From: Allopusillimonas sp048270225
Lineage (GTDB): Bacteria; Pseudomonadota; Gammaproteobacteria; Burkholderiales; Burkholderiaceae_B
Length of the DNA stretch: 64,000 nucleotides
Assembly: GCA_048270225.1 (NCBI GenBank)
Contig: JBLWTG010000002.1
Location: forward strand, 186,001-250,000
Direction: 5' to 3'
Under the pieces are notes generated by a model. That model was not told the origin of the DNA and did not search any database. It was given only the letters and a program-made list of their open reading frames with translations. Each line of letters begins with the position of its first letter. Within the stretch, counting starts at the first letter, position 1. Below are positions 1 to 9,105 of this stretch, piece by piece. Position numbers and translations under genes: made by a program.

Positions 1-1
1 C

Positions 2-697
2 CACGCCACCCGCATGCTTGAGCTGCGCAATGAAATGATGAGGGCGGCCAAGGTGCACAACGCCGTGCGCGGCACGCTGCGCCTTGGGGCAGCGGAGACG
101 CTGGTGCAGACCTGGCTGCATCACTTGATCGATGCGCTGCATCAGACCTATCCTGCCCTGGTCGTGGAAATCCATGTGGATACGACCCACGTACTGCGTG
201 CGCAACTGGCATCGCACCAGATCGATCTGGCCCTGCTGGTCGGCCCTTCGCGAGAGGCGACGGAAAGCCATCTGCATTTGTGCAACTACGAACTGGCATG
301 GGTGGCCAGCCCCGCCCTCAAGCTGCACAATCGCCCCGTCAGCATCACTGAACTGGGGCAATACCCCGTCATTACCTACCCCGCAGTGAGCCTGCCCTAC
401 CGGGCGGCCAAGGCGCTGCTTGTCGAGGCGGGCATCAAGACGCCCCGTCTCTACGGCTGCGCCTCCCTGAGCACGATCATCCAGATGACCCAGCGGGGCA
501 TCGGCCCCAGCGTCATCGCGCCGGTGGTGATCGCCCAGGAGCTGTCCGAAGGCAAGCTGTGCATTCTCGATGCGCAGCACATCCCCGCCCCGCTCAGTTT
601 TTATGCCTGCTGGGTAGAGTCTCCCGACAGCCACACGGCGCGCACCATCGCGCGCCTGGCCCAGCGCATCGCCCGCGGCGAAAATATCCATACATAA
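2..697 (+). CDS. LysR-family transcriptional regulator, 3' part (5' end outside window)
   Basis: The reading frame is open from the first bases of the window, so the start and the N-terminal winged-helix DNA-binding domain lie upstream. The visible 231 residues form the LysR effector-binding domain: a GTLRLGAAET strand near the start, then the two alternating alpha/beta lobes, ending in a segment with RTIARLAQRI. The gene lies 98 bp upstream of a same-strand operon with a DUF1445 protein, a TRAP transporter and an amidase. It is inferred to regulate that operon in response to its substrate. The effector cannot be read from the sequence. Confidence 0.9.
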   Translation, partial: HATRMLELRNEMMRAAKVHNAVRGTLRLGAAETLVQTWLHHLIDALHQTYPALVVEIHVDTTHVLRAQLASHQIDLALLVGPSREATESHLHLCNYELAWVASPALKLHNRPVSITELGQYPVITYPAVSLPYRAAKALLVEAGIKTPRLYGCASLSTIIQMTQRGIGPSVIAPVVIAQELSEGKLCILDAQHIPAPLSFYACWVESPDSHTARTIARLAQRIARGENIHT

Positions 698-795
698 CAA
701 ATTCTTATCGCCCCGTATTGGAACTTACGATTGGACAACAAGCGTAAGATGGGTTGCAATCGACGAAGCTTTCTGTATCCGTTTATGGAGCTTCC

Positions 796-1605
796 ATGCC
801 CCCGATCAACACTGCAAACCAGGCCCTGGCTGCCGAAGCTTCACGCTGCCGTGCCCTGATCCGCCAGGAAGTCCATACCGGCTCCACGGCCGGACTGGCG
901 CCAGGCTGCGTGCAGGCCAATCTGATGGTGCTCCCGCAGGCGCTGGCCGCTGAATTTCTGCTGTTCAGCCAGCGCAATCCCAGGCCCTGCCCCATCCTGG
1001 CCGTAACCGCTCCCGGCGACTTCACCGTCGCGGCCATGGGCAGCGACATCGACCTGCGCACCGATGTGCCCAGATATCGCATCTGGCGACACGGCGAACT
1101 GGTATCCGAACCCCTGAATCTGCTGGACGTCTGGCGCGAGGACCTGGTCGCCTTTCTGATCGGATGCTCATTTTCCTTCGAGGAAGCCCTGATCGCCAAT
1201 GGCATCGATGTGCGCCATGTCAGTGAAGGGCGCAACGTGCCCATGTACAGGACCAACATCCCGACCCGCGGCACTTCCTCCCTGAACGGCCCGTTGGTCG
1301 TATCCATGCGTCCCATGAAGGCCTCGGATGCCATCCGGGCCATACAGATCACCTCGCGCTTTCCGTCTGTCCATGGCGCGCCTGTACACCTGGGCGATCC
1401 CGCCCTGATCGGCATCGAAGACCTGCGCCGGCCCGATTACGGCGAAGCAGTCACCATCCACGATGACGAAATTCCCGTGTTCTGGGCCTGCGGCGTGACA
1501 CCGCAGGCCATTATCGCCAGTGTGAAGCCTGAATTCAGCATCACCCATGCCCCGGGCCACATGCTGATCACCGACATCAGCAACACCAGCCTGGCTTCTT
1601 TTTAA
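796..1605 (+). CDS. DUF1445 family protein (putative hydro-lyase)
   Basis: 269 residues. The sequence carries the conserved blocks of the DUF1445 'putative hydro-lyase' family: LAPGCVQANL, RNPRPCPIL, AFLIGCSFSFEEAL, EGRNVPMYRTNIP, SRFPSVHGAPVH and FWACGVTPQA, ending with THAPGHMLITD. The family is usually about 260-270 residues, so it is complete. ATG 796 is chosen because GGAG sits 5 bp upstream; a TTG 42 bp earlier has no such site. The domain is also found in proteins linked to D-glutamate/5-oxoproline metabolism. It is the first gene of the operon with the TRAP transporter, so it probably acts on the imported compound; the reaction is not established. Confidence 0.88.
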   Translation: MPPINTANQALAAEASRCRALIRQEVHTGSTAGLAPGCVQANLMVLPQALAAEFLLFSQRNPRPCPILAVTAPGDFTVAAMGSDIDLRTDVPRYRIWRHGELVSEPLNLLDVWREDLVAFLIGCSFSFEEALIANGIDVRHVSEGRNVPMYRTNIPTRGTSSLNGPLVVSMRPMKASDAIRAIQITSRFPSVHGAPVHLGDPALIGIEDLRRPDYGEAVTIHDDEIPVFWACGVTPQAIIASVKPEFSITHAPGHMLITDISNTSLASF

Positions 1606-1642
1606 CAACAAGAATCGATTTCCCCACCCTCAGGAGACTCTT

Positions 1643-2701
1643 ATGAAACACCTGTTTCTTTCTACCATTGCCGCAGGCATGCTGCTGAGCGGCACCGCCG
1701 CCCTCGCGCAGGAAAAAGTAGCCGACCTGCCCAAGACACAGCTGACCGTCGTTGGCGGCCTGAGCAATCTGACTGCCTATCAGAACTTTGAACAGCCTTT
1801 CTGGACCAAGACCGTACCGGAACTGTCCGACGGCAAGGTCACGGCAACCATCAAGGGCTTCAATGAAATGGGGCTCAAGGGCCCCGAGGTGCTTCGGCTG
1901 ATCGGCCAGGGCGTGATCCCCTTCGGCACGGCGACGCTGGCCTATTTCGCCAGCGACAACCCCATCAACGAGGCCATCGATCTGGCCGGGCTGGCCCCCA
2001 CCGTCAAGATCGCCCACGAAGTGACCGATGCGTTTGCGCCGGTGTACAAAAAATTCTATGAAAAGAACAACATCAAAGTGCTGGGCTTTTCGACCTATCC
2101 TGCCCAGGTGCTTTTCTGCAATGCAAAGATAGAAAGCCTTGCCGATATCAAGGGCAAGAAAGTGCGTACCAGCAGCCGCACCACGGCAGAGTTCGTGCAG
2201 GCACTGGGCGGCACCAGCGTCACGATTCCTTTCGGCGAAGTCGTCCCCGCGCTGCAGAATGGCGTTGTCGATTGCGGTATTACAGGATCGATGTCGGGCT
2301 ATTCCGCCAAATGGTATGAGGTCAGCACCCACCTGTACGCGCTGCCCATCAACTGGAACCAGCAGATCCACGCCGCCAACCTGGCCGAATGGAACAAGCT
2401 CGATCCCAAGGTGCAGGACTTCCTGCAGAAGAACATCACGGTCATGACCGAGAAAATCTGGGAAGCGGCCGGCAAGGAAACGCAGGAAGGCTATGACTGC
2501 AATACCGGCGCCGCCGCCTGCCCGCTGCCCGTCAAGGGCAAGATGAAACTGGTCGAACCCACCGACGCTGACCGTGCACTGCTCAAGAAAATCACGGCCG
2601 AGACCGTCGTGCCCAAGTGGGCGGCGCGCTGCTCGGCGCAGTGCGTCAAGGACTTCAACGAGACCATAGGCAAGGTGGTCGGCATCACCGCCAAGAAATA
2701 G
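1643..2701 (+). CDS. dctP: TRAP transporter substrate-binding protein, DctP type
   Basis: 352 residues with a Sec signal peptide: MKHLF, a hydrophobic core and a likely cleavage after ALAQ near residue 23. The rest matches the DctP fold, including the FGEVVPALQNGVVD block around residues 195-210 that helps bind a substrate carboxylate and connect the lobes. Four cysteines near residues 290-330 (YDCNTGAAAC and ARCSAQC) may form disulfides in the periplasm. GGAG lies 8 bp before the ATG. The partners DctQ and DctM follow, making a complete periplasmic TRAP system. The ligand is unknown but is expected to be an organic acid related to the DUF1445, DUF2848 and amidase steps. Confidence 0.93.
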   Translation: MKHLFLSTIAAGMLLSGTAALAQEKVADLPKTQLTVVGGLSNLTAYQNFEQPFWTKTVPELSDGKVTATIKGFNEMGLKGPEVLRLIGQGVIPFGTATLAYFASDNPINEAIDLAGLAPTVKIAHEVTDAFAPVYKKFYEKNNIKVLGFSTYPAQVLFCNAKIESLADIKGKKVRTSSRTTAEFVQALGGTSVTIPFGEVVPALQNGVVDCGITGSMSGYSAKWYEVSTHLYALPINWNQQIHAANLAEWNKLDPKVQDFLQKNITVMTEKIWEAAGKETQEGYDCNTGAAACPLPVKGKMKLVEPTDADRALLKKITAETVVPKWAARCSAQCVKDFNETIGKVVGITAKK

Positions 2702-2715
2702 GCCAATCGGCGTTT

Positions 2716-2745
2716 GCGGCCGCCTTTTTTCCGAAAGGCGGCCGC
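2716..2745 (+). terminator. Intercistronic hairpin between dctP and dctQ
   Basis: A perfect 12-bp stem (2716-2727 with 2734-2745, arms GCGGCCGCCTTT and AAAGGCGGCCGC) closes a 6-nt loop 14 bp after the dctP stop. No clean U run follows. It is better read as a partial terminator or mRNA-stabilising hairpin, giving more binding protein than permease, than as an operon end. Confidence 0.6.
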
Positions 2746-2769
2746 CCATTCTTTCTACGGGTGCACAGC

Positions 2770-3390
2770 ATGAACGTTACCGAAAACCATACTTTGCTTG
2801 ACCGACTGCTGCGCTGGGCGAATGAAGGGTCCCGCGTCGCCATCTGGGTCGCGGGCACGCTGACCCTGATCAGCGCACTCTATATCTGCGCTGATGTCAT
2901 TACCCGGAAATTCTTCAGTATTTCGCTGGGCGGCTCGGACGAGCTGTCGGGCTATGCCTTTGCCATCAGCATTTCCTGGGCCTTGGCGTTTGCCACGCTG
3001 CAACGCGCCAATATACGGATTGATGCGCTGTATCAGCACCTGCCGGCCCGGCTGTGCGCCCTGCTTGACTGGATCTCGCTGGTGGCCCTGGGCGTCTTCA
3101 TTGTTTACCTGACTCGCTATGCCAGCGATGTCGCGCTGGTGTCCTGGCAACGCGGCGCCACCGCCAACACGGTGATGGCAACGCCGCTATGGATTCCGCA
3201 ATCGCTCTGGGTGCTGGGTCTGGCATGGCTTTGCATCGTACTGGCCCTCATGCTTGTGCGCGCCTCCTTTGCCCTGGTGACAGGCGACCTGAATACCGTC
3301 CGGCGCATCGCCGGCATACGCAGCGCACAGGAAGAAGCGGCTGAAGAAGCCCAGGCCGGTGAACGCATGGTCCATGGGGGTGCCCGATGA
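2770..3390 (+). CDS. dctQ: TRAP transporter small permease, DctQ type
   Basis: 206 residues with four predicted membrane helices (about residues 20-42, 58-78, 96-116 and 140-165), as in DctQ. The conserved DVITRKF and SDELSGYAFA stretches after helix 1 are typical of the family. The start at 2770 lacks a strong ribosome-binding site. A GTG three codons upstream (2761) is in frame and cannot be excluded. The C-terminus has a short acidic tail. The gene overlaps dctM by 4 bp (ATGA), indicating translational coupling. DctQ and DctM together form the inner-membrane unit that takes substrate from the DctP protein. Confidence 0.9.
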   Translation: MNVTENHTLLDRLLRWANEGSRVAIWVAGTLTLISALYICADVITRKFFSISLGGSDELSGYAFAISISWALAFATLQRANIRIDALYQHLPARLCALLDWISLVALGVFIVYLTRYASDVALVSWQRGATANTVMATPLWIPQSLWVLGLAWLCIVLALMLVRASFALVTGDLNTVRRIAGIRSAQEEAAEEAQAGERMVHGGAR

Positions 3391-4670
3391 TTACGACCGC
3401 CCTGGTTTTGCTGCTGGTCCTGATCGGCATCAGTATTCCCGTGGGCGCCGCCCTCGGACTCTTGGGCCTGATACTCGACCCCTTGTACTCCATGCTGCCG
3501 CTGACGCGCGCGCTGGGCGAAGTGTCCTGGAGCACCAGCAACGAATTCCTGCTGGTGGCCATTCCGCTATTCGTCATGCTGGGTGAAATTCTGCTGCGTT
3601 CCGGCCTGGCCGAAAAAATGTACAACTCGATGAGCCTGTGGCTGTCATGGTTGCCCGGCGGCCTGATGCACGCCAATATCGGCGCAAGCGCGCTGTTTGC
3701 CGCCACCTCGGGCTCAAGCGTCGCTACGGCCGCCACGGTCGGTACAGTGGCCATTCCTCAGATCGAAAAAAAGGGCTACAACCCCTCGCTGTTCCTGGGC
3801 AGTCTGGCTGCCGGCGGCACCCTGGGCATCTTGATTCCGCCATCGATCAACCTCATTATCTACGGGGTGCTGACCAACACCTCGGTGCCCAGGCTCTATC
3901 TGGCCGGCATTCTGCCGGGGCTGATTGCCGCAGCCATGTTCATGCTGTCCATCGTCGTTGCCTGCCTCATCAAACCCAACTGGGGCGGAGAGAAAGTCCA
4001 CGCCACCTGGCCGCAACGCATAGCCAGTCTGGTTCACCTGATTCCGCCACTGGGCATCTTCGTGCTGGTGGTGGGCTCCATCTATGCCGGCATCGCCACC
4101 CCGACCGAAGCGGCCGCGCTGGGCGTGGTCGGCGCGCTGATCCTGGCCGCCAGCATGCGCCGGCTGACCATCCCCATGATGCGCGACGTGCTCGAAGGCA
4201 CCATGAAATCCACGGCAATGATCATGCTGATCGTGGTGGGCGCTGCGTTTCTGAATTTCATCATGTCGGCCACAGGCCTGACCAATGCATTGACCGCCAC
4301 CATCACCGGCCTGAATGTATCGCCGCTGACCATGCTACTGATCCTGGTGGTGTTCTACCTGGTGCTGGGTTGCTTTATGGAAACCCTGTCCATGATGATC
4401 ACCACCATCCCAATCGTCGCCCCCATCATGATCGCCATGGGCTACGACCCGGTGTGGCTGGGCATTGTCATCATCATCCTGGTTGAAGTGGCGCTCATCA
4501 CGCCGCCGGTCGGACTGAATCTGTTTGTCGTGCAAAGCCTGCGCAAGAGCGGAAGCATGAACGATGTGATGATAGGCAGCCTGCCTTTCGTGATTATGCT
4601 GCTGGCCATGGTGGCCGTGCTGGCCTGGCTTCCCGGCCTTGCGCTCTGGCTGCCCGGCGTCTTCGGTTAA
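3387..4670 (+). CDS. dctM: TRAP transporter large permease, DctM type
   Basis: 427 residues, the usual length, almost entirely hydrophobic with about 12 membrane segments. Recognisable DctM blocks are PLFVMLGEIL, ASALFAATSGSSVATAA, GILIPPSINLIIYG and, near the C-terminus, ITPPVGLNLFVVQ. This is the sodium-coupled translocation subunit. It starts inside the last codons of dctQ (ATGA overlap) and is followed after 27 bp by the DUF2848 gene, so all appear to be in one operon. Confidence 0.94.
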   Translation: MITTALVLLLVLIGISIPVGAALGLLGLILDPLYSMLPLTRALGEVSWSTSNEFLLVAIPLFVMLGEILLRSGLAEKMYNSMSLWLSWLPGGLMHANIGASALFAATSGSSVATAATVGTVAIPQIEKKGYNPSLFLGSLAAGGTLGILIPPSINLIIYGVLTNTSVPRLYLAGILPGLIAAAMFMLSIVVACLIKPNWGGEKVHATWPQRIASLVHLIPPLGIFVLVVGSIYAGIATPTEAAALGVVGALILAASMRRLTIPMMRDVLEGTMKSTAMIMLIVVGAAFLNFIMSATGLTNALTATITGLNVSPLTMLLILVVFYLVLGCFMETLSMMITTIPIVAPIMIAMGYDPVWLGIVIIILVEVALITPPVGLNLFVVQSLRKSGSMNDVMIGSLPFVIMLLAMVAVLAWLPGLALWLPGVFG

Positions 4671-4697
4671 CCCCACAATTTTCGGACGAGTATTTCC

Positions 4698-5381
4698 ATG
4701 AAACTGACATTCAATGTTGCCCGCAATGGGCATCCCGAGACCCTGGACGTCGCCATCAGCACCTGCATCGTCGCGGGCTGGGCCGGCCGCGACAGGGCAG
4801 CCATCGAGCACCACATCGAAGAGCTGGAAGCACTGGGCGTGCCGCGCCCGAGCGCCGTCCCGCTGTACTACCGGATTGCATCCAATCAGCTGACGCAGGA
4901 ACAAGAGGTTCAGGTCGTGGGCGATGGCTCATCAGGCGAAGCCGAAGTGTTTGTTTTTTCGCATCGAGGCGAAACCCTGATCAGCCTCGCATCCGACCAT
5001 ACCGACCGCAAGCTTGAAACGCACAGTGTTGCGCTGTCCAAGCAGCTTTGCGTCAAACCGGTGGCGCGCGATGCCTGGGCCTATGACGACGTGGCCGATC
5101 ATTGGGATGAGCTCGTACTGCGCTCAACCATAGAGGAAAACGGCAAGACCGTGCTGTATCAGGAAGGTACGCTGTCGACCCTGCAGCATCCGACCGATTT
5201 GATCAAAGGCCATTTCGGCCAGGACACCATTCCCGAACACTGCGGCATGACCTGCGGCACCGTGGGGGCCATCGGCGGTATTCGTCCCGCGCGCTCGTTC
5301 ACCATGGAACTGCTGGACCCGCGCCTCAATCGCAGCATCGTGCATACTTATGTATTGAACATACTGCCTGAAATCGCCTGA
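4698..5381 (+). CDS. DUF2848 family protein
   Basis: 227 residues, resembling the DUF2848 family. The recognisable core is SLASDHTDRKLE near residues 95-107, followed by SKQLCVKPVARDAWAYDDV. Length fits a complete single-domain protein with no signal peptide, so it is cytoplasmic. DUF2848 has no settled biochemical role; its fold has been compared with fumarylacetoacetate-hydrolase-like proteins, but I treat that as inference. Its place between a TRAP permease and an amidase suggests it modifies the imported substrate. The ATG lies 27 bp after dctM, with only a weak Shine-Dalgarno (GGACGAG) upstream. Confidence 0.82.
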   Translation: MKLTFNVARNGHPETLDVAISTCIVAGWAGRDRAAIEHHIEELEALGVPRPSAVPLYYRIASNQLTQEQEVQVVGDGSSGEAEVFVFSHRGETLISLASDHTDRKLETHSVALSKQLCVKPVARDAWAYDDVADHWDELVLRSTIEENGKTVLYQEGTLSTLQHPTDLIKGHFGQDTIPEHCGMTCGTVGAIGGIRPARSFTMELLDPRLNRSIVHTYVLNILPEIA

Positions 5382-5445
5382 CCTTCCGCCCGGGCCGACC
5401 ACCGTCGCCCGGCCAAGCCCCTGTCTCTGTTTGAAGCCGACCGCC

Positions 5446-6810
5446 ATGCCATCGACCATCGCCGCCCTGCAAACCGCGCTAGAACGCGGTGAAATGTCCT
5501 CTGTTGAACTCACGCAAGCGGCTCTGTCGCGCATCGATGCACCGCAAGGCGAAGGCCGCCGTGCCTTCACCAAAGTGTTTCGCGAACAGGCCCTGGCTGC
5601 GGCGCAGGCGTCGGACATCCTGCGCCAGGCAGGGCTGGCGCGCTCGCCCATCGACGGTTTGCCTGTTTCCGTCAAAGACCTGTTCGATGTGGCCGGGCAA
5701 ACCACCACCGCCGGTTCCGTCGTGCTCAAGGATGCGCCGGCAGCCAGCGCGAACGGCGCCATCGTTCAGCGCCTGATCAATGCGGGCGCAGTCATCGTCG
5801 GCAGCACCAATATGACCGAGTTCGCCTTCTCGGGCCTGGGCATCAATCCTCACTATGGCACGCCCAGCAGTCCCTGGGATCGCGCTGTCGGACGCATCCC
5901 GGGCGGCTCGTCCTCGGGCGCCGGCGTGTCCGTGGCCGATCAGATGGCCGTGGCGGCCATCGGCACCGATACCGGTGGTTCAGTGCGCATACCCTCAGCC
6001 TTCTGCGGCCTGACAGGCTTCAAGCCCACGGCAAGGCGCGTTCCGCTGGAGGGCTGCGTGCCCTTGTCCCAGAACCTCGATTCGATCGGGCCTCTGGCCG
6101 CATCGGTGCAGTGTTGCGCAAGCCTGGATGCGATACTGTCCGGACAGGCGCTTCCTGAGACTCCCACGCCCGCTTTGGCGTCGCTGCGCCTGGCTGTGCC
6201 CTCGTCGCTGGTGCTGGACGGCGCCGATGATCACGTCAGGGAACAGTTTGAACAAGCGCTGGCCCTGATCGCCCGACATGGCGCGCAGGTCGATATCGTG
6301 GAGATTCCGGAATTCGGGCAACTGGCCCATATCAACCGCATGGGAGGACTGGTCTGCGCCGACGCCTGGGCCTGGCATCGCGAGCTGCTTTCCGGGCATG
6401 AAAGCCTGTATGACCCGCGTGTCGCGTCTCGCATTGCACGCGGCAGGGATATCGGGGCCGCCGATTATATTGAGTTGCTGGCGACGCGACGGCAATGGAT
6501 CGCCGCCGTCGAGGCAAGGCTGAGTCGATACGATGCGCTGCTGATGCCCACCTGCCCCATTGTCGCACCGCCCATCGACACACTCCAGGCGTCAGACGAG
6601 GCCTATTTCGCCGCCAACGGACTGATTCTGCGCAACCCCACGCTCATCAACTTCCTGGACGGCTGCGCCCTCTCCCTGCCCTGCCATGCGGCCGGCACCG
6701 CCCCCGTGGGGCTGATGGTTGCTGGCCCAGCCATGCGCGATGCGCACATCCTGAGTGTCGGCGCCGCGCTGGAAAGCATGCTGGCAAACCGCTACACAGA
6801 CCCTGCGTAA
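5446..6810 (+). CDS. Amidase, amidase-signature family
   Basis: 454 residues. The Ser-cisSer-Lys catalytic set is present: the lysine in VSVKDLFDVAG, the cis-serine in the GGSSSGAGV loop and the nucleophile region TDTGGSVRIPSAFCGLTG. Length fits GatA-like hydrolases, but there are no gatB or gatC genes nearby, so this is a catabolic amidase rather than the tRNA amidotransferase subunit. ATG 5446 is chosen over an in-frame TTG at 5431. It closes the TRAP operon and overlaps trmL tail-to-tail by 19 bp. The likely role is hydrolysing an amide bond in the imported compound or a derivative. Confidence 0.9.
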   Translation: MPSTIAALQTALERGEMSSVELTQAALSRIDAPQGEGRRAFTKVFREQALAAAQASDILRQAGLARSPIDGLPVSVKDLFDVAGQTTTAGSVVLKDAPAASANGAIVQRLINAGAVIVGSTNMTEFAFSGLGINPHYGTPSSPWDRAVGRIPGGSSSGAGVSVADQMAVAAIGTDTGGSVRIPSAFCGLTGFKPTARRVPLEGCVPLSQNLDSIGPLAASVQCCASLDAILSGQALPETPTPALASLRLAVPSSLVLDGADDHVREQFEQALALIARHGAQVDIVEIPEFGQLAHINRMGGLVCADAWAWHRELLSGHESLYDPRVASRIARGRDIGAADYIELLATRRQWIAAVEARLSRYDALLMPTCPIVAPPIDTLQASDEAYFAANGLILRNPTLINFLDGCALSLPCHAAGTAPVGLMVAGPAMRDAHILSVGAALESMLANRYTDPA

Positions 6811-7262
6811 CCCGCCTGCCGCCAGGCTTCGAATACGGTCACTGCCACCGCATTGGACAAATTAAGACTGCGCTGCCCGGGCATCATCGGCAGCCGCAGC
6901 CGCTGTTCGGGCCCGAACAAGGCCATCTGCTCGGTCGACAGGCCCGCGGTTTCGCGTCCGAAGACAAACACATCACCCGGCAACAGCGCCATTGCACCCA
7001 GCGGCTGCGATCCCTTGGTGGTCAGGGCGAACCGTCGTGAAGGCGCTGCGCCGGTATGCGCCAGGGCCAGATCGAGACTGTCGTGTGTCTGCATGCGCGC
7101 CCATTCGTGATAATCCAGGCCGGCGCGCTTGAGCTTTTTGTCATCCAGCTCAAAGCCCAGCGGACGCACCAGATGCAGGGATGCGCCTGTGTTGGCCGCC
7201 AGCCGGATGACATTGCCGGTATTGGGTGGAATCTCGGGTTCTACCAGGATAATGTGAAACAT
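6792..7262 (-). CDS. trmL: tRNA (cytidine/uridine(34)-2'-O)-methyltransferase TrmL
   Basis: 156 residues, the normal size of this SPOUT-class enzyme. It opens with MFHIILVEPEIPPNTGNV, as in E. coli TrmL. It has the knot motifs: FVFGRETAGL, then LPMMPGQRSLNLSNAVAV, which form the SAM-binding trefoil. TrmL methylates the 2'-OH of the wobble nucleotide in tRNA-Leu isoacceptors in the cytoplasm. It lies 18 bp downstream of the comF-type gene on the same strand, so the two may be co-transcribed. Confidence 0.95.
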   Translation of the reverse strand: MFHIILVEPEIPPNTGNVIRLAANTGASLHLVRPLGFELDDKKLKRAGLDYHEWARMQTHDSLDLALAHTGAAPSRRFALTTKGSQPLGAMALLPGDVFVFGRETAGLSTEQMALFGPEQRLRLPMMPGQRSLNLSNAVAVTVFEAWRQAGYAGSV

Positions 7263-7280
7263 AGGAATCTGTTGGTTAAT

Positions 7281-7988
7281 TCAGGATCGCGGCGTGCGCG
7301 CCAGGACCAGCCCGCACACCGATGCTGCCCCTGCGCATTTGAACATGCCGGCGATGCTGTGCAGCGTGCTGCCCGTCGTAAGCACGTCGTCGACCACGGC
7401 GATGCGCAGGCCGTCGACGCGCTGCGGACAATCGTACAGCGAATGCGCGTTGCGCATGCGCTCGGTGCGCAACAATCCGGCCTGACGCCGGCCCTCGCGG
7501 GCTCGCCGTAGCAGCTCGGGCCGGCAGGCTAGGCCCAGTTCTCGCGACAGATAGCGCGCGATTTCGGCTGCTGGATTGAAGCCGCGCTCCATGATTGCCG
7601 CGCGGCTGGCGGGAACCGGCACCAGGATGGTATTGCCAGGCAGGGGCTGCGGCGCCTGGCGCACAGCTTGCGCCAGCATGCGGGCAAGCATGGGCGCCAG
7701 CACGAAGCGGCGGCCGGACTTCAGCCGATGCACCAGAAAATCGCCGGGCTCCGCGTAATCGAACGCGGCGATGATGCGCTCAAAAGCGGGAAACTGCGCG
7801 GTGCATAACGGGCAGCCGCCGGATTCATCAAGTGCCAGCATGCAGACAGCGCAGCGACGCGCGGCCGTCCGCATGCTGCGCAGCACTGCCTCCTGGCATG
7901 TACTGCACAAGTCGCCGCCTTGCGCCGGGCATTCGCATAGCGGGCAGTCTGTGGCAAAGCATTCGCGCAGCCGGGACAGATAAGCCAT
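7281..7988 (-). CDS. comF: ComF family protein (phosphoribosyltransferase fold)
   Basis: 235 residues from ATG 7988. The N-terminal half has four cysteine pairs (CPLCECP, CSTC, CAVC, CPLC), a likely zinc-binding region. The C-terminal half is a type I phosphoribosyltransferase fold with the PRPP loop VVDDVLTTGSTL near residues 195-206. ComF is linked to handling single-stranded DNA in natural transformation, which fits dprA about 8 kb away. The exact biochemical activity of Gram-negative ComF homologues is unsettled. A longer in-frame extension upstream overlaps the divergent methyltransferase promoter region and is unlikely to be translated. Confidence 0.88.
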   Translation of the reverse strand: MAYLSRLRECFATDCPLCECPAQGGDLCSTCQEAVLRSMRTAARRCAVCMLALDESGGCPLCTAQFPAFERIIAAFDYAEPGDFLVHRLKSGRRFVLAPMLARMLAQAVRQAPQPLPGNTILVPVPASRAAIMERGFNPAAEIARYLSRELGLACRPELLRRAREGRRQAGLLRTERMRNAHSLYDCPQRVDGLRIAVVDDVLTTGSTLHSIAGMFKCAGAASVCGLVLARTPRS

Positions 7989-8079
7989 AATGGTATTTTT
8001 TCCGATGGGGCCAGACCGTTGACAGGCAACCGCCATCTCAACATGGCGACCGGCCCGCCGCCAGCCCCCGTTCCCGCAT

Positions 8080-9027
8080 ATGTCACAACCGCCTTCCTTG
8101 CGCATCTCCACCCACGACGTCAGCCTTCAGTTTGCACGCAGGCGCCCGCTTGATGCCGCCCAGTTCTTCTACGGGGAAATCGCCCAACGCATGCTCCAGC
8201 GCCTGAGCATAGTCCGCAAGATACCCGGCACTGTGCTGGATGCGGGCTGCGGCGCCGGCCATGCGCTCGAACCCCTGCAGGCGCAATACCCGGCCATCGC
8301 CTACCAGGGTCTGGATAACTGTGCCGCGCTGCTTGAGGCTGCGCGCGAGCGCCATCTTGCACGACCAGGCCTGTGGCACCGGCTGCGCAACAAACCGATG
8401 CGGCCCGTTGAGTTCATCCAGGCGGATCTGGCCGAATCCGGCCTGGCGCCCGAAAGCCTGGAGCTGGTCTGGTCCAATATGGCGCTGCACTGGCACCCCG
8501 AGCCGCATCGCGTGCTGGCCGAATGGCGTCGCATTCTCAAGCCCGACGCGCTGGTGATGTTCTCCTGTCTGGGTCCCGGCTCACTCAAGGAAGTGCGCCA
8601 GGCCATCGCCGACGCCAGGCTGCAGACTGCCGCCCCCGAGTTTGTCGATATGCACGACTTCGGCGACCTGCTGCTCGAAAACGGATTCGCCGATCCCGTC
8701 ATGGACCAGGAAATCATTACCCTGACCTACCGCACGCCCGAAAAACTGCTGCAGGACCTGCGCGCGCTGGGCGGCAATCCGAGCCTGGACCGCAAGCGCG
8801 GCCTGTCGGGCAGGGCGTGGCGGCAGCGGCTGCTGGACGCCCTGGGTGCGCAGCGCCATCTCGACGGCACGATACACCTGACCATGGAGGTCGCCTACGG
8901 CCATGCATGGCGCACCGCATCGCGGCGCCTGCCTTCCGGCGAAACACGTATCTCGGTGGGGTCCATCGGACGCGCCGGCGTATCAAAGCCATGGGTCGCG
9001 CCGCGCTCAGGCCCGGGCAAGCCCTGA
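8080..9027 (+). CDS. SAM-dependent methyltransferase, BioC-like
   Basis: 315 residues, class I methyltransferase. Motif I is TVLDAGCGAGHAL near residues 50-62, and a later block LVWSNMALHWHPEP resembles BioC proteins, which methylate malonyl-ACP early in biotin synthesis. The N-terminus (HDVSLQFARRRPLDAAQF) also matches BioC-like members. No other biotin genes are in the window, so the specific role is inferred. Transcription is divergent from comF with 91 bp between the starts. The C-terminal 40 residues are basic and poorly conserved. Confidence 0.8.
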   Translation: MSQPPSLRISTHDVSLQFARRRPLDAAQFFYGEIAQRMLQRLSIVRKIPGTVLDAGCGAGHALEPLQAQYPAIAYQGLDNCAALLEAARERHLARPGLWHRLRNKPMRPVEFIQADLAESGLAPESLELVWSNMALHWHPEPHRVLAEWRRILKPDALVMFSCLGPGSLKEVRQAIADARLQTAAPEFVDMHDFGDLLLENGFADPVMDQEIITLTYRTPEKLLQDLRALGGNPSLDRKRGLSGRAWRQRLLDALGAQRHLDGTIHLTMEVAYGHAWRTASRRLPSGETRISVGSIGRAGVSKPWVAPRSGPGKP

Positions 9028-9105
9028 TCCGGACGATAAGGCGGCCACGCAAACAAGACACACGCATGGCGGCCTGCGCTGGCGCCACGCAGCGGTCGAT
9101 AACGC

